DNA from: JAWOLE01 sp035263845
GTDB lineage: Bacteria; Acidobacteriota; Thermoanaerobaculia; UBA5066; Gp7-AA6
Assembly (NCBI GenBank): GCA_035263845.1
Contig: DATFQY010000148.1
Coordinates: forward strand, 1-26,074
DNA: 26,074 nucleotides
Direction: 5' to 3'
Shown: positions 15,314-23,146 of the stretch, one piece after another
How positions within the stretch are numbered: the first letter of the stretch is position 1
Layout of the letters: each line of letters starts with the position of its first letter
Notes under the pieces: model-generated
The model's database searches: none
What the model saw: only the letters and a program-made list of their open reading frames with translations
Told to the model about the DNA's origin: nothing
Position numbers and translations under genes: made by a program

Positions 15314-16540
15314 CTACCGCTTCCCGCCTCCGGCGAGCGCCCGGAGCGCCGCCTCGACGACCGCCTCCTCCCCGCCGGGACGCGCGGCGGGGCGGTCCGC
15401 GACCTCGATGTCCGGGGCAATTCCGTTTCCTTCGTAGGACTTCCCGTCCTGGTCCTCCATCGCATTTCCCGAGAGCCACAGCGTCGAGCCGTCCGACAGG
15501 GTCCGGGCGCTGGCGCCGCCGCTCGCCATCCCCGCCGTCTTCTCTCCCACGATCGGACCGATCTTGTGGCGGCGGAAGCTCAGGGCCACCGCTTCGCCGG
15601 CGCTCGCCGTTCCGGAGTTGACGAGGAGAGCGACCGGGAGCGGCCTGTACTCCGGCGGCGAAGCCGCACGGCCTTCTCGCGAGCGGAGATAGTAGTCGCC
15701 GGCGCTCCATCGGCCGCGCAGGAGCGTCGCGAGGATGCCGGGGTCGTAGCCGCCCGCGTTGCCGCGGACGTCGAGCAGGAATCCCTCGATCTCCCCCCAG
15801 CCGGCGAGGTTCGGGCGCGCGCGGGCGAGCTCGGCCCGACCGAGCAGCATGTCCACGATCGCCAGCGCCGTCTCCGAAGACATCCCCCACAGGCGCGCGT
15901 ATCCGTACGTCTTCCCGTCGTGCATGATCACGCGCGCGCTCTTCCACGCCTGAGCGTCGCCGGGCTCCTCCACCACCCGCACGAGGCGAGACGTCCGCTC
16001 GGCACCGGCCGCGAGCGGGCGCCACGTCACGTCGATCGCGCTTCCCGACGCTCCCTCGAAGACCAGGAAGAGGTCCCGGAAGTTCACCGGCTCTTTGCCG
16101 TACGGCCGGCCCGAGACCGAAAGGATCCGGTCGCCGACTTTCATGCCGGCACGCTCCGCGGCCGACCCGCGGAGGGTTCCCTTGACCGCCCAGCCGTCGC
16201 CGTCGCGGCCGATGCGCAGGCCAACCGTTCCCCAGTTGCGCTCGGGAAGCCGGCCGAGCGGGATCCGAAAGGTGTGAGAGTCGGAGAGCGTGGCGAGCAG
16301 GCGGTCGTAAGCTGCGTCGCGGTCCTGCGCGGATCTCGCCTTCTTGAGGTCCGCGTCCGCGCGGGCGACCGCCGCGGTCCAGTCCACGCCCTTGAGTTTC
16401 GGGTCCCAGAAACTCTGGCGAACGGCCTGGTCGATTTCGGAGAGGACAATCTCGGTCGAAGTCGCCGCGGGCTTCTGCGGTGATGAAGCCGGTAGTAGAA
16501 ACAGGGCGGCTAACGCCAATTCACAATTCACAACTCGCAA
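15314..16540 (-). CDS. Exported S41 (C-terminal processing-type) peptidase with PDZ domain
   Basis: 408 residues from TTG 16540; GTG 16531 gives MNCELAL and is as likely. A hydrophobic N-terminus (about residues 6-18) suggests export. The order is a helical region (25-95), a PDZ domain around RGSAAERAGMKVGDRILSV (115-185), and the S41 fold. The catalytic Ser313 lies in NSGTASAGEAVAL and Lys334 in VGEKTAGMASGG, as in CtpA/Tsp. Acting in the periplasm, such enzymes trim C-termini of exported proteins. The signal peptide start is encoded by a heptamer repeat (16517-16551), so the original N-terminus may have been replaced. It sits between xerC and hslV, which are usually adjacent. Confidence 0.87.
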   Translation of the reverse strand: MRVVNCELALAALFLLPASSPQKPAATSTEIVLSEIDQAVRQSFWDPKLKGVDWTAAVARADADLKKARSAQDRDAAYDRLLATLSDSHTFRIPLGRLPERNWGTVGLRIGRDGDGWAVKGTLRGSAAERAGMKVGDRILSVSGRPYGKEPVNFRDLFLVFEGASGSAIDVTWRPLAAGAERTSRLVRVVEEPGDAQAWKSARVIMHDGKTYGYARLWGMSSETALAIVDMLLGRAELARARPNLAGWGEIEGFLLDVRGNAGGYDPGILATLLRGRWSAGDYYLRSREGRAASPPEYRPLPVALLVNSGTASAGEAVALSFRRHKIGPIVGEKTAGMASGGASARTLSDGSTLWLSGNAMEDQDGKSYEGNGIAPDIEVADRPAARPGGEEAVVEAALRALAGGGKR

Positions 16541-16551
16541 TTCACAATTCC
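16517..16551. repeat. Heptamer tandem repeat (CAATTCA units)
   Basis: Five 7-nt units in perfect register: CAATTCA, CAATTCA, CAACTCG, CAATTCA and CAATTCC. They fill the junction between the xerC stop (16552) and the S41 gene and supply that gene's first codons. Far more AT-rich than the flanks. Confidence 0.8.
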
Positions 16552-17472
16552 TTACGCCTTGGGGTGCGCTCGGCGGTAGACGTCGCGAAGGCGAGCGGCG
16601 TCCAAGTGCGTGTACTTCTGGGTCGTCGAGAGCGAGGCGTGGCCGAGGAGCTCCTGGATGGCGCGCAGGTCCGCTCCCGCGGAGAGCAGGTGCGTGGCGA
16701 AGGTGTGGCGCAGGGCGTGGGGCGAGAGGGCCGTCGGGAGTCCCGCCGCGCGCAGGCGGCTCTTGAGCAAGCGGGCCATGGAGCGAGTCGTCAGGCGCCC
16801 CCCGCGGGCGTTGACGAACAGGGGCTCACCGTCATCGGGACCCTCGAAGCGCCGCCGGCGAGCCGAGCGGGGAGGCAGGTAGGCGCGCAGCGCCTCCTCC
16901 GCCTCTTCGCCGAAGGGAACGATTCGCTCCTTGTTTCCCTTGCCCGTCACCCGCGCGAGGCGGGCGGAGAAATCCACGTCCTCGAGGTCCAGGCCCGCCG
17001 CCTCGGAGACACGAAGCCCCGCGGCGTAGAGGAGCTCGAAGAGGGCCCGGTCGCGCTCCGGGAAGCTCCCCTCCTCCGGAGCGTCGAGAAGAGCGTCGGT
17101 GTCGGAGAGCGACATCGCCCGCGGGAGCGTCTTCGGCGTCCGAGGCGCGGGCAGGCCCTTCGCCGGGCTTCGCGACAGGTGACCTTCGCGGCAGGCCCAG
17201 CGAAAGAACGCGCGAAGGGTCGATAGGTGACGCGAGAGCGACCGCTGGGAGAGCCTGGCGCGATGGAGCGAGGCGAGGTGCGATCGGACGGCCAGCGTGT
17301 CGATCTTCGAGATGGGCGTCGAGGAGGCCGGCTCGTGGGCGAACTCCTTCTCCCAGAAATCGGCGAACCGGTCGAGATCGCCGCGGTACGCGCGCACGGT
17401 GGCCTTCGAGTAGCGGCGTTCCGCCGCCAGGTAGGACTCGAACCCGTTGATGGCCCGAGCGAGGGAGATCAC
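16552..17472 (-). CDS. xerC: Tyrosine recombinase XerC
   Basis: 306 residues, normal for XerC/XerD. The N-terminal core-binding domain (1-110) has FESYLAAERRYSKATVRAY and SHLASLHRARLSQRSLSRHLSTLR. All catalytic residues are visible: Arg154 (GLRVSEA), Lys178 (GKGNKER), His252 and Arg255 (SPHALRHTFATHLL), His278 (LLGHASLSTTQKYTHLD) and Tyr287. The protein resolves chromosome dimers at dif. XerC is assigned rather than XerD because of linkage to hslVU, as in the codV-clpQ-clpY order of Bacillus. No dif-like site was recognised here. It is the first gene of the minus-strand group running to 10554. Confidence 0.93.
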   Translation of the reverse strand: MISLARAINGFESYLAAERRYSKATVRAYRGDLDRFADFWEKEFAHEPASSTPISKIDTLAVRSHLASLHRARLSQRSLSRHLSTLRAFFRWACREGHLSRSPAKGLPAPRTPKTLPRAMSLSDTDALLDAPEEGSFPERDRALFELLYAAGLRVSEAAGLDLEDVDFSARLARVTGKGNKERIVPFGEEAEEALRAYLPPRSARRRRFEGPDDGEPLFVNARGGRLTTRSMARLLKSRLRAAGLPTALSPHALRHTFATHLLSAGADLRAIQELLGHASLSTTQKYTHLDAARLRDVYRRAHPKA

Positions 17473-17502
17473 CCGAAGAGTGTAGAACGCGCCGCCCTTA
17501 GA

Positions 17503-18108
17503 ATGCCGTCAATGGAGCTTCGACCGTTTCGCGCGCTGCGGGGAGATCCGCGCTTCAAGGAGCGGCGGCCCGGGCTCTGGCTCGATCGCCAGGTCTTCGG
17601 AGAGGGCGATTCTTCAGTCGTCCTGCCGGTGCTCGTCGGCCTGGTCCGCCTCGGCGAGGGCTCGGCCGTGGACCTGTCGCGCGAAGAGCCCGTGCATGAC
17701 GCCGTGTCGGCCCGGGTGGGAGCGCTCGTCTCGGCGAAGGCAGACTCCGAGCCGTGCCTGCTGTTGACCCGGGCACCGCTCTCTGCGGCGCTCGCGACGA
17801 CCCGGGCGCCGGACTTCACTCTCGGACGCAACGGCGGGGCGCGGCACCTCTTCTTTCGGATCAACGACTACGCGCAGCACGTCGAGCTGCAGGGGCTCGT
17901 CAAGAACGCGGAGGCGGAGCTGCTGGCCGGGAGGAGCCTCTGGGACGCCGGGCAGCAGTTCTCGACATCGCCCGCCGCGGCGAAGCTGCCCGGAGCGAAG
18001 TACAAGCTCTGCGCGATCGTGGACGAGCGGTCGCTGGGGGAGGGGCTACCCCGGCTGGCGGCGCCGGTGGGGGTTCTCGGCTACGCCTTCGAAGACCCGG
18101 TGTATTGA
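17503..18108 (+). CDS. Unrecognised protein with a DUF1015-like N-terminus
   Basis: 201 residues from ATG 17503 (ATG 17512 gives 198). The first residues, MELRPFRALRGDPRF, resemble the opening of DUF1015 proteins, but the long HHR-containing body of that family (about 400 residues) is absent. The middle has a VLPVLVGLVRLGEGSAVDLSREEPVHDAV segment (split about 40-70), then ARHLFFRINDYAQHVELQGLVKNAEAELLAGRSLWDAG in pieces (about 115-155). No signal peptide or membrane segment is seen. It could be a degenerate or shortened relative, or an unrelated family. Codon bias looks normal for the region and the frame is clean, so it is probably expressed. Divergent from xerC, with 30 nt between starts. 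Confidence 0.6.
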   Translation: MPSMELRPFRALRGDPRFKERRPGLWLDRQVFGEGDSSVVLPVLVGLVRLGEGSAVDLSREEPVHDAVSARVGALVSAKADSEPCLLLTRAPLSAALATTRAPDFTLGRNGGARHLFFRINDYAQHVELQGLVKNAEAELLAGRSLWDAGQQFSTSPAAAKLPGAKYKLCAIVDERSLGEGLPRLAAPVGVLGYAFEDPVY

Positions 18109-18142
18109 GCGCAAGCGCGGCAGCGTCCTCCGGGTTTTGTTT

Positions 18143-18174
18143 GTAGGGGAGGGGCTGCCCCTCCCGCCCGGTCG
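18143..18174. repeat. Repeat family A, single inverted arm
   Basis: GTAGGGGAGGGGCTGCCCCT and the following CCCGCCCGGTCG match one arm of the 6045-6146 element in the opposite orientation, with a small hairpin GGGGC-T-GCCCC. It follows the end of the unrecognised gene. Confidence 0.75.
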
Positions 18175-18210
18175 TGCCCTATCGGAGAAGCGATAACGCG
18201 GCTTCTCCAC

Positions 18211-18250
18211 CAAGATCCTTAGGTCGCTTCGCTTTCCTCAGGATGACAAC
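18211..18250. repeat. Repeat family B, single arm
   Basis: The reverse complement of this stretch begins GTTGTCATCCTGAGGAAAGC and continues CGAAGCGACC, matching the arm sequence at 12081-12110. It lies directly downstream of the cytochrome gene on the minus strand. Confidence 0.65.
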
Positions 18251-18274
18251 GGCGGGCTGACGCCTGCCGTTGTC
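18245..18274 (-). other. Stem-loop at the cytochrome stop codon
   Basis: GACAACGGC(G)GGG and its complement CCTGCCGTTGTC pair with one mismatch around a short loop. The stem includes two bases of the cytochrome stop codon. There is no T-run after it, so it may protect the 3' end rather than terminate. Confidence 0.4.
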
Positions 18275-18635
18275 ACTTCTTCTTGGCGAAGCCCCTCACG
18301 TCGTTTTTCACCAGGCTCTCGATCTGCTCCTTGGTCAGCTTCTTTCCGAAGGCGGGCATGTCTTCGCTTCCGTCGCGGACTTGCTTGATCAGCTGGTCGT
18401 CCTTCTTCGAAGATTGCCATTCCGCGTCGGTGAAATCGCGCGCCATGAGCTGCTGGCCCCTCGGCGTGTTCGCCGTGCCGTCCTTCCCGTGGCACTTGGC
18501 GCAGTACTCGCCGTAGAGCGCGGAGGGATGCTCGTCCCCGCCTGCCGTCTTGTCGCCTCCCGACGCCGGCAGCACGGCCGCCCCCATCCAGGCCGCCGCG
18601 ATGAGGATGCCGCCCAGGGTCTTCGCGTTCTTCAT
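18273..18635 (-). CDS. Small class I c-type cytochrome
   Basis: 120 residues from ATG 18635, preceded by GGAGAAGAGAG. A signal peptide (KTLGGILIAAAWMGAAVLPASG) is followed by a single heme motif CAKCH (Cys45, Cys48, His49). The probable distal ligand is Met93 in SEDMPAFGKKLT. The remaining helix, EQIESLVKNDVRGF, is the usual C-terminal cytochrome c helix. It is a periplasmic electron carrier. It starts 13 nt after the SCO-type gene, whose product handles copper for oxidase assembly or thiol redox. Electron donor and acceptor cannot be inferred; no oxidase subunits are in the window. Confidence 0.92.
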   Translation of the reverse strand: MKNAKTLGGILIAAAWMGAAVLPASGGDKTAGGDEHPSALYGEYCAKCHGKDGTANTPRGQQLMARDFTDAEWQSSKKDDQLIKQVRDGSEDMPAFGKKLTKEQIESLVKNDVRGFAKKK

Positions 18636-18648
18636 TCTCTCTTCTCCT

Positions 18649-19554
18649 TCATCCGTTACGCGCTTTCTGCATGTCGCGGAGGATGTGCTCCGCCTCCCAG
18701 TGCTCCCCGTAGTAAATCGTCGCGAGGTTCCCTTTTGGATCAACGACCGCCACGGCCTGCGTGTGAATCATCTGTCCCTTTTCGGGGTAGTACATCACGC
18801 CGAAGCTCGTGGCGACGTCGGCGACTGCCGCCGGGGCGCCGGTCAGGAACTTCCAGCGCTTCAAGTCCGCGCCGACCATCTTCGCGTACTCGGCCAGGAC
18901 CGCGGGTGTGTCGTGCTCGGGATCCACGGTCACCGTCAGCAGGTGCCCGAACTTTTCCTTCGCGAGCATCGCGTCGAGCTTCGAGAACTTCGCCGTCGTC
19001 ATCGGGCACGCCGTCGCGATCGGACACCGCGTGTAGAGAAACGTCACCGCGACCGGCTCCCCTCGCATCTGGGAGAGCCGCACGGGCAGGCCGGCCTGGT
19101 CGGTCAGGACGAAATCCGGAACCGGGTCGCCCAGCTGCACTCCCCGGTTGGGCACCGGCGTCACGAAGCCTGTGCCGGCGGCCTGCCTGCCCGGCGAGAC
19201 GGTCGAGGGCGGCGGGGGCGCGGGCGTCCCGACGAAACCGCGCGTCAAGATCTTCTCGAGCCAGTACCGGTCTTTCTCGACGACGAGCGTCGCCTCGATC
19301 TTGTCGCCGGGCCGCAGGAGCTTCGTGACCTGCGGATCGTCACGGACCGGGAACGCCATCGTCATCCCCTGCATGTAGTCCGCGATCGTTTCGTGCTCGA
19401 CCGTAACCTCGGACCGCTCCGTGTTGACCTCGCGGATGACCCCCTTGAGCGTGTACCGCTTCGCCTTCTCGGCCGAAGCCGTCTCGCTCCGCCGGCAGGA
19501 GGCGGCGCACACCGCGGCGGCGGCGAGAAGCAGGAACAACCGGATCCATTTCAC
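18649..19554 (-). CDS. Lipoprotein with fused CusF-like and SCO1/SenC domains
   Basis: 301 residues from GTG 19554. A lipobox places Cys20 (CAASC) as the lipidated residue. Residues 33-105 match the CusF/Ec copper-binding fold: YTLKGVIREV, VEHETIADYMQGMTMAFPV with His54 and Met61/64/66 as probable ligands, then LRPGDKIEATLVV. After a Pro-rich linker (110-138) comes an SCO1/SenC thioredoxin-like domain: PVPDFVLTDQAGLPVRLSQMRGEPVAV, TRCPIATACPMT, TVDPEHDTP and the ligand His264 (MIHTQAV). The cysteines (177, 183) are spaced CX5C, not the canonical CX3C. The protein probably delivers or chaperones periplasmic copper. It precedes the cytochrome by 13 nt. Confidence 0.9.
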   Translation of the reverse strand: MKWIRLFLLLAAAAVCAASCRRSETASAEKAKRYTLKGVIREVNTERSEVTVEHETIADYMQGMTMAFPVRDDPQVTKLLRPGDKIEATLVVEKDRYWLEKILTRGFVGTPAPPPPSTVSPGRQAAGTGFVTPVPNRGVQLGDPVPDFVLTDQAGLPVRLSQMRGEPVAVTFLYTRCPIATACPMTTAKFSKLDAMLAKEKFGHLLTVTVDPEHDTPAVLAEYAKMVGADLKRWKFLTGAPAAVADVATSFGVMYYPEKGQMIHTQAVAVVDPKGNLATIYYGEHWEAEHILRDMQKARNG

Positions 19555-19593
19555 GGTGCTTCTTAAACGCCCTTGCCGGCGGCGTATTTCCGA

Positions 19594-20385
19594 TTAAGGA
19601 ACCTCGAAGGTGAGCGAGGCCCAGAGGCTCTCCCAGTCGGCGCCGGTGTCCGCCGGGGCGGGGACCATGTGCACGACCCGGGCCAGCCAGACGCCTTTGC
19701 GAGGCAGCTTGAACGAGACGCGGCCGTCGGGGCCGGTCCTCGCGGTCATGGTGTTGTCGGGATCGTCCTGCCGGGTCAGCTTCACCAGCGCTCCCGGCAG
19801 TCCCTGCCCCTCGTGGACGAGCCGCAGCTTCATCGCGTCGCCCGCGCGGAGCTTCAGCGGGTTGGACTCCGCGACGAGCTCCAGCGTGAAGCCGAGGGTC
19901 CCGTCGAACCCGGAATCCCCGGTTCCGTTCCCAGCGATGACGGACTTGGCGCAGCGCGAGTAGACCTCGTTTCCGGGCTTGGCGCGCTCGTTTCGCGAGG
20001 CGCGGGCCTTGAGCACGGAGTCGAGCCCCTCGTCCTCGAGGTACTTCTCGAATTTCTCGGCCTCGAGCGTGATCGGCGTTCGGCTGCTGCGATAGCCGAT
20101 CAGGAGGAACCCGGGCGTCGGGATCCTCACGAAGCCCGCCGGATCCGTTCCGGGCAGCCCGCCGATCGAGGCCTCTCCGGTCGGCGTCGCCAGGACGAAC
20201 TTGACGATCTTGGGCCCCGCTCGCGGGACCGGCTCGCCGCGGAAGTGCTCTCCGACTCGAAGCGACACCGCCAGCTGAGACCCGACCGCCGGGCGGAAGC
20301 TCGACGGCTCGATCCAAAAGTCGTGCGCGGCAAGGGCCGCGGCGGCCGCGAGCAGGAGAAGAGCGGAAAGCGCTCGCCGGATCAC
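19594..20385 (-). CDS. Exported DUF4198-like protein
   Basis: 263 residues from GTG 20385, whose GTGA overlaps the dehydratase stop by 4 nt. A signal peptide (VIRRALSALLLLAAAAALAAHDFWIEPS) leads directly to HDFWIEPSSFRPAVG, the signature opening of DUF4198 (NikM-like) proteins, in which the N-terminal His may bind metal once the signal is removed. Beta-rich sequence continues with SLRVGEHFRGEP, a middle helix (KFEKYLEDEGLDSVLKAR), and a C-terminal carboxypeptidase-regulatory-like beta domain (LRLVHEGQGLPGALVKLTRQD, ARTGPDGRVSFKLPRKGVWLARVVHM). Members often accompany metal uptake or TonB systems. Here copper handling by the next gene, 39 nt away, is the contextual hint only. Confidence 0.82.
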   Translation of the reverse strand: MIRRALSALLLLAAAAALAAHDFWIEPSSFRPAVGSQLAVSLRVGEHFRGEPVPRAGPKIVKFVLATPTGEASIGGLPGTDPAGFVRIPTPGFLLIGYRSSRTPITLEAEKFEKYLEDEGLDSVLKARASRNERAKPGNEVYSRCAKSVIAGNGTGDSGFDGTLGFTLELVAESNPLKLRAGDAMKLRLVHEGQGLPGALVKLTRQDDPDNTMTARTGPDGRVSFKLPRKGVWLARVVHMVPAPADTGADWESLWASLTFEVP

Positions 20386-21350
20386 ACCCGCGCTCCGTCC
20401 TTTTTCAGGAAGTCCGCGAGCCTTCCCGGGTCGAGGTTTCCTCCCGAAAGGATCACGCCCACTCGGCGGCCCGAGAAGTCGGCCTTGCGGTGGCGGACGG
20501 CGGCCGCGCCGGCGACGCCGGACGGCTCGACCAAGACTTTCATCCGCTCGAGCATCCACGAAAGGGTCTCGATCATTTCCTCGTCGGATACGAGCAGGAT
20601 GTCCGAGACGGTTTCCTGGACGACCGGGAAAGTCAGCTTGCCGGGCGAGGGGACCTGGAGACCGTCGGCGATCGTCCTCGGGATGTCGATCGAGACCCTC
20701 TCGCCTTTCGCCAGGGACATCGCGGTGTCGTTGGCGGTCTCCGGCTCGACGCCGTAAACGGTGATCGAGGGGCGCAGGTGCTTGGCCGCCGTGGCCGATC
20801 CGGCGATCAGGCCCGCCCCAGAGACCGGGACGAGGAGAAAATCGAGCTCGGGAACCTCCTCGAGAAGCTCAGCCGTCGCGGTGCCCGCTCCCGCCATGAT
20901 GAGGTCGTCGTCGAACGGCGGGACCAGGAGCGCTCCCCGCTCGCGCACCAGGCGCTCGCCGATCTCGTCGCGGCTCTCGGTGTAGCGGTCGTAGAGGACG
21001 ACCTCCGCTCCATAGCCGCGGGTCGCGGCGAGCTTGGACGCGGGAGCGTCCTTCGGCATGACGATCGTCGCTTTCAATCCCAGGAGCTTCGAGACGAGCG
21101 CCACGGCCTGCGCATGGTTGCCCGAGGAATAGGCGACGACCTCGGAGAAGGGGCGGCGCTCCGACTCGGCCTTGATCTTGTTGAACGCGCCGCGGAACTT
21201 GAAGGCCCCGGCGCGCTGGAGGTTCTCGGCCTTGAAGAAGACCGAGGCGCCCGCCTCCTCATCGAACTGCCGCGAGCGCAGCACCGGCGTGCGCGCGGCG
21301 ACGCCCTCGATCCGGCGGCGAGCCGCCGCGATGTCGTTCCAGGTCAGCAT
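20382..21350 (-). CDS. Threonine/serine dehydratase (PLP fold type II, no ACT domain)
   Basis: 322 residues. Threonine ammonia-lyase deaminates threonine to 2-oxobutanoate; serine is a common second substrate. The PLP lysine is Lys51 in RAGAFKFRGA, the SSGNHAQ substrate loop follows at about 75-81, and the phosphate-type glycine loop VSGAGLIAGSATA is near 180. LSGGNLDPGRL closes the domain. No ACT regulatory domain follows, so this resembles TdcB or serine racemase rather than the feedback-regulated IlvA. ATG 21350 overlaps the trmFO stop by 7 nt, so it is probably co-translated with trmFO. No isoleucine genes are nearby. Confidence 0.9.
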   Translation of the reverse strand: MLTWNDIAAARRRIEGVAARTPVLRSRQFDEEAGASVFFKAENLQRAGAFKFRGAFNKIKAESERRPFSEVVAYSSGNHAQAVALVSKLLGLKATIVMPKDAPASKLAATRGYGAEVVLYDRYTESRDEIGERLVRERGALLVPPFDDDLIMAGAGTATAELLEEVPELDFLLVPVSGAGLIAGSATAAKHLRPSITVYGVEPETANDTAMSLAKGERVSIDIPRTIADGLQVPSPGKLTFPVVQETVSDILLVSDEEMIETLSWMLERMKVLVEPSGVAGAAAVRHRKADFSGRRVGVILSGGNLDPGRLADFLKKDGARV

Positions 21351-22678
21351 GCGGAGACTATTTCCGAAGCGGTCTGCGATTTCCACTCGCGAATGGCGGC
21401 GAGCGCCCGCTCGACCATCATTCGCCGCCGAGCGGCCCTGTCCCGGATCAGCGAATGGGACGTGTCCTCGATCAGGCCGAACGTCACGTTCATCGGCTCG
21501 AAAGGCTTGTCCGGCGGCCGCTCCGAGCAGTGGCGCGCGAGCGAACCGATCGCGGTCGTGTACGGGAGGGCGACCGGCTCCCGCTCCTCGAGGATCTGCG
21601 CGATCGTCAACCCCACGGCGAGCCCGGTCGCGGCGCTCTCGACGTACCCCTCGACTCCAGTGATCTGACCGGCGAAGAAGATCCTCGGCTCCCGGCGCAT
21701 CCGCCAGAACCGGTCGAGGTGGGCCGGCGCCTTGATGTAGGTGTTGCGGTGGAGCATCCCGTAGCGTGCGAAGACGGCGTTCTCCAGGCCCGCGATCTTG
21801 CGGAAGATGCGCTGCTGCTCCGGGATCTTCAGCTTCGTCTGGAACCCGACGATGTTGTAGTGCTCCTTCGCGAGGTCGTCCTGGCGGAGCTGCACGACGG
21901 CATACGGGGGACGCCCCGTGCGCGGGTCGGGCAGGCCCATCGGCTTCAACGGCCCGTGGCGAAGGGTCTCGCTTCCCCGCTCGGCCATGACCTCGATGGG
22001 AAGACAGCCCTCGAAGTACACGCCCTTCTCGAAATCCTTGACTGGGACGGTTTCGCCCGCCAGCAGGTCGCCGATGAAGGCCTCGTACTCCTGCTTCGTC
22101 ATGGGGCAGTTCCAGTAGTCCTCCCCCTCTCCCTTCCCGTAGCGCGACATCGCGTACATCTTCGAGAAATCGAGCGAGGAGGCGACGACGACCGGAGCGA
22201 TCGAATCGTAGAAATAGAGATCTTCCGTGCCCAGCAGCGCTCCGATTTCGCGGTCGAGAGAGGGCGACGTCAGCGGCCCGGTGGCGAGGACCACGAATCC
22301 CTCGCGAGGAATCTCCCGGATCTCTTCCCGCACGAGCTCGATCTCCGGTCGGGCCCCGATGGCCTCCGTCACGCGGTCGGCGAAGATCGTCCGGTCCATC
22401 GCGAGAGCGTCTCCCGCCGGAACGGCTGCCGAGCGGGCGCTCCGGATGATGAGCGAGTCGAGCTCCTCCATCTCGCGCTTCAGGAGCCCCACGGCGTTCA
22501 ACGGGTTGTCGGACCGGAAGGAGTTGGAGCAGACGAGCTCGGCGCACTTACCGGTCTGGTGCGCCGAGGTCCCGACCTCTGGCCGCATCTCGTACAAACG
22601 GACGCGGTGGCCTCGCCGCGCGAGCTGCCACGCGCACTCCGATCCCGCCAGCCCCGCTCCCACCACCGTGACGGCCAT
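21344..22678 (-). CDS. trmFO: TrmFO, folate/FAD-dependent tRNA m5U54 methyltransferase
   Basis: 444 residues, full length. The enzyme makes 5-methyluridine at tRNA position 54 using methylenetetrahydrofolate and FADH2. The dinucleotide motif VVGAGLAGSECAW opens the protein (residues 5-17), then LYEMRP, CAELVCSNSFRSD (Cys50 region) and NAVGLLKREM. Further on are VYFEGCLPIEVMAERG with the second redox/catalytic cysteine, and the C-terminal ITGVEGYVESAATGL FAD motif. This gene commonly lies next to xerC-hslVU; here it is about 4 kb from xerC with other genes between. The DUF3052-like gene ends 12 nt before its start. Confidence 0.97.
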   Translation of the reverse strand: MAVTVVGAGLAGSECAWQLARRGHRVRLYEMRPEVGTSAHQTGKCAELVCSNSFRSDNPLNAVGLLKREMEELDSLIIRSARSAAVPAGDALAMDRTIFADRVTEAIGARPEIELVREEIREIPREGFVVLATGPLTSPSLDREIGALLGTEDLYFYDSIAPVVVASSLDFSKMYAMSRYGKGEGEDYWNCPMTKQEYEAFIGDLLAGETVPVKDFEKGVYFEGCLPIEVMAERGSETLRHGPLKPMGLPDPRTGRPPYAVVQLRQDDLAKEHYNIVGFQTKLKIPEQQRIFRKIAGLENAVFARYGMLHRNTYIKAPAHLDRFWRMRREPRIFFAGQITGVEGYVESAATGLAVGLTIAQILEEREPVALPYTTAIGSLARHCSERPPDKPFEPMNVTFGLIEDTSHSLIRDRAARRRMMVERALAAIREWKSQTASEIVSAC

Positions 22679-22690
22679 AGGCCGCGGATT

Positions 22691-23110
22691 CTACGTGCGC
22701 GACTTGCGGCGGGCGACCGGGATGACGAAGCGGATCGCGGTCAGGCGAGGAGAGAACGCGGCGATCTTGTTGTCCACCAGGCCGGCCGTGAGTCCCGTCT
22801 CCTGAACCTCGATCCAGGAATACGGAAAGGAGAACTCCTTGATGTACGGCTTCTTGGGAAGAACGACCCAGAGCGATCCGGCCTTCGTCAGCCTGTTCTC
22901 CAGGTCCTGGAAGAAACCCAGCAGCCAGCCCCGCTTCGGGACTTCCGCCAGGAGCCACGCCCAGCGGCCCCTGGGCCACTCCCGAACCGGCTCGACGAGG
23001 GGCCCGAAGACCTCGCGGCAGGTCTCCCGGAACTCGGTCGAGAACCCCCGGCAGAAGCGCCTTTCCTCGACCGGAAGCGAGAACTTGGACCAGGGCGGGC
23101 GACCCGGCAT
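22691..23110 (-). CDS. DUF3052-like protein
   Basis: 139 residues from ATG 23110. The longer open frame upstream is antisense to the GT2 gene and is rejected. The C-terminal half, AGSLWVVLPKKPYIKEFSF, ETGLTAGLVDNKIAAFSPRLTAIRFVIPVARRK, matches the DUF3052 pattern (a LWV-PKK strand, then GLVD-K, then a FVIPV strand). The N-terminus contains a single Cys in EERRFCRGFSTEF and aromatic-rich helices. No signal or membrane segment is present, so it is cytoplasmic. The family has no known role. It is the first gene of the trmFO transcript and divergent from the GT2 gene, with 36 nt between starts. Confidence 0.75.
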   Translation of the reverse strand: MPGRPPWSKFSLPVEERRFCRGFSTEFRETCREVFGPLVEPVREWPRGRWAWLLAEVPKRGWLLGFFQDLENRLTKAGSLWVVLPKKPYIKEFSFPYSWIEVQETGLTAGLVDNKIAAFSPRLTAIRFVIPVARRKSRT

Positions 23111-23146
23111 GAAACGGATTGTGAGCCGCCTCGTTAAGATTGTCAC

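Noticed and set aside
15295..15465. Longer HslV start
   Set aside because: It overlaps the S41 gene and would add a ~57-residue basic tail before a propeptide that must be removed. ATG 15294 fits the family.
18245..18274. Intrinsic terminator after the cytochrome gene
   Set aside because: The stem is good but no T-run follows on the minus strand. It is listed only as a stem-loop.
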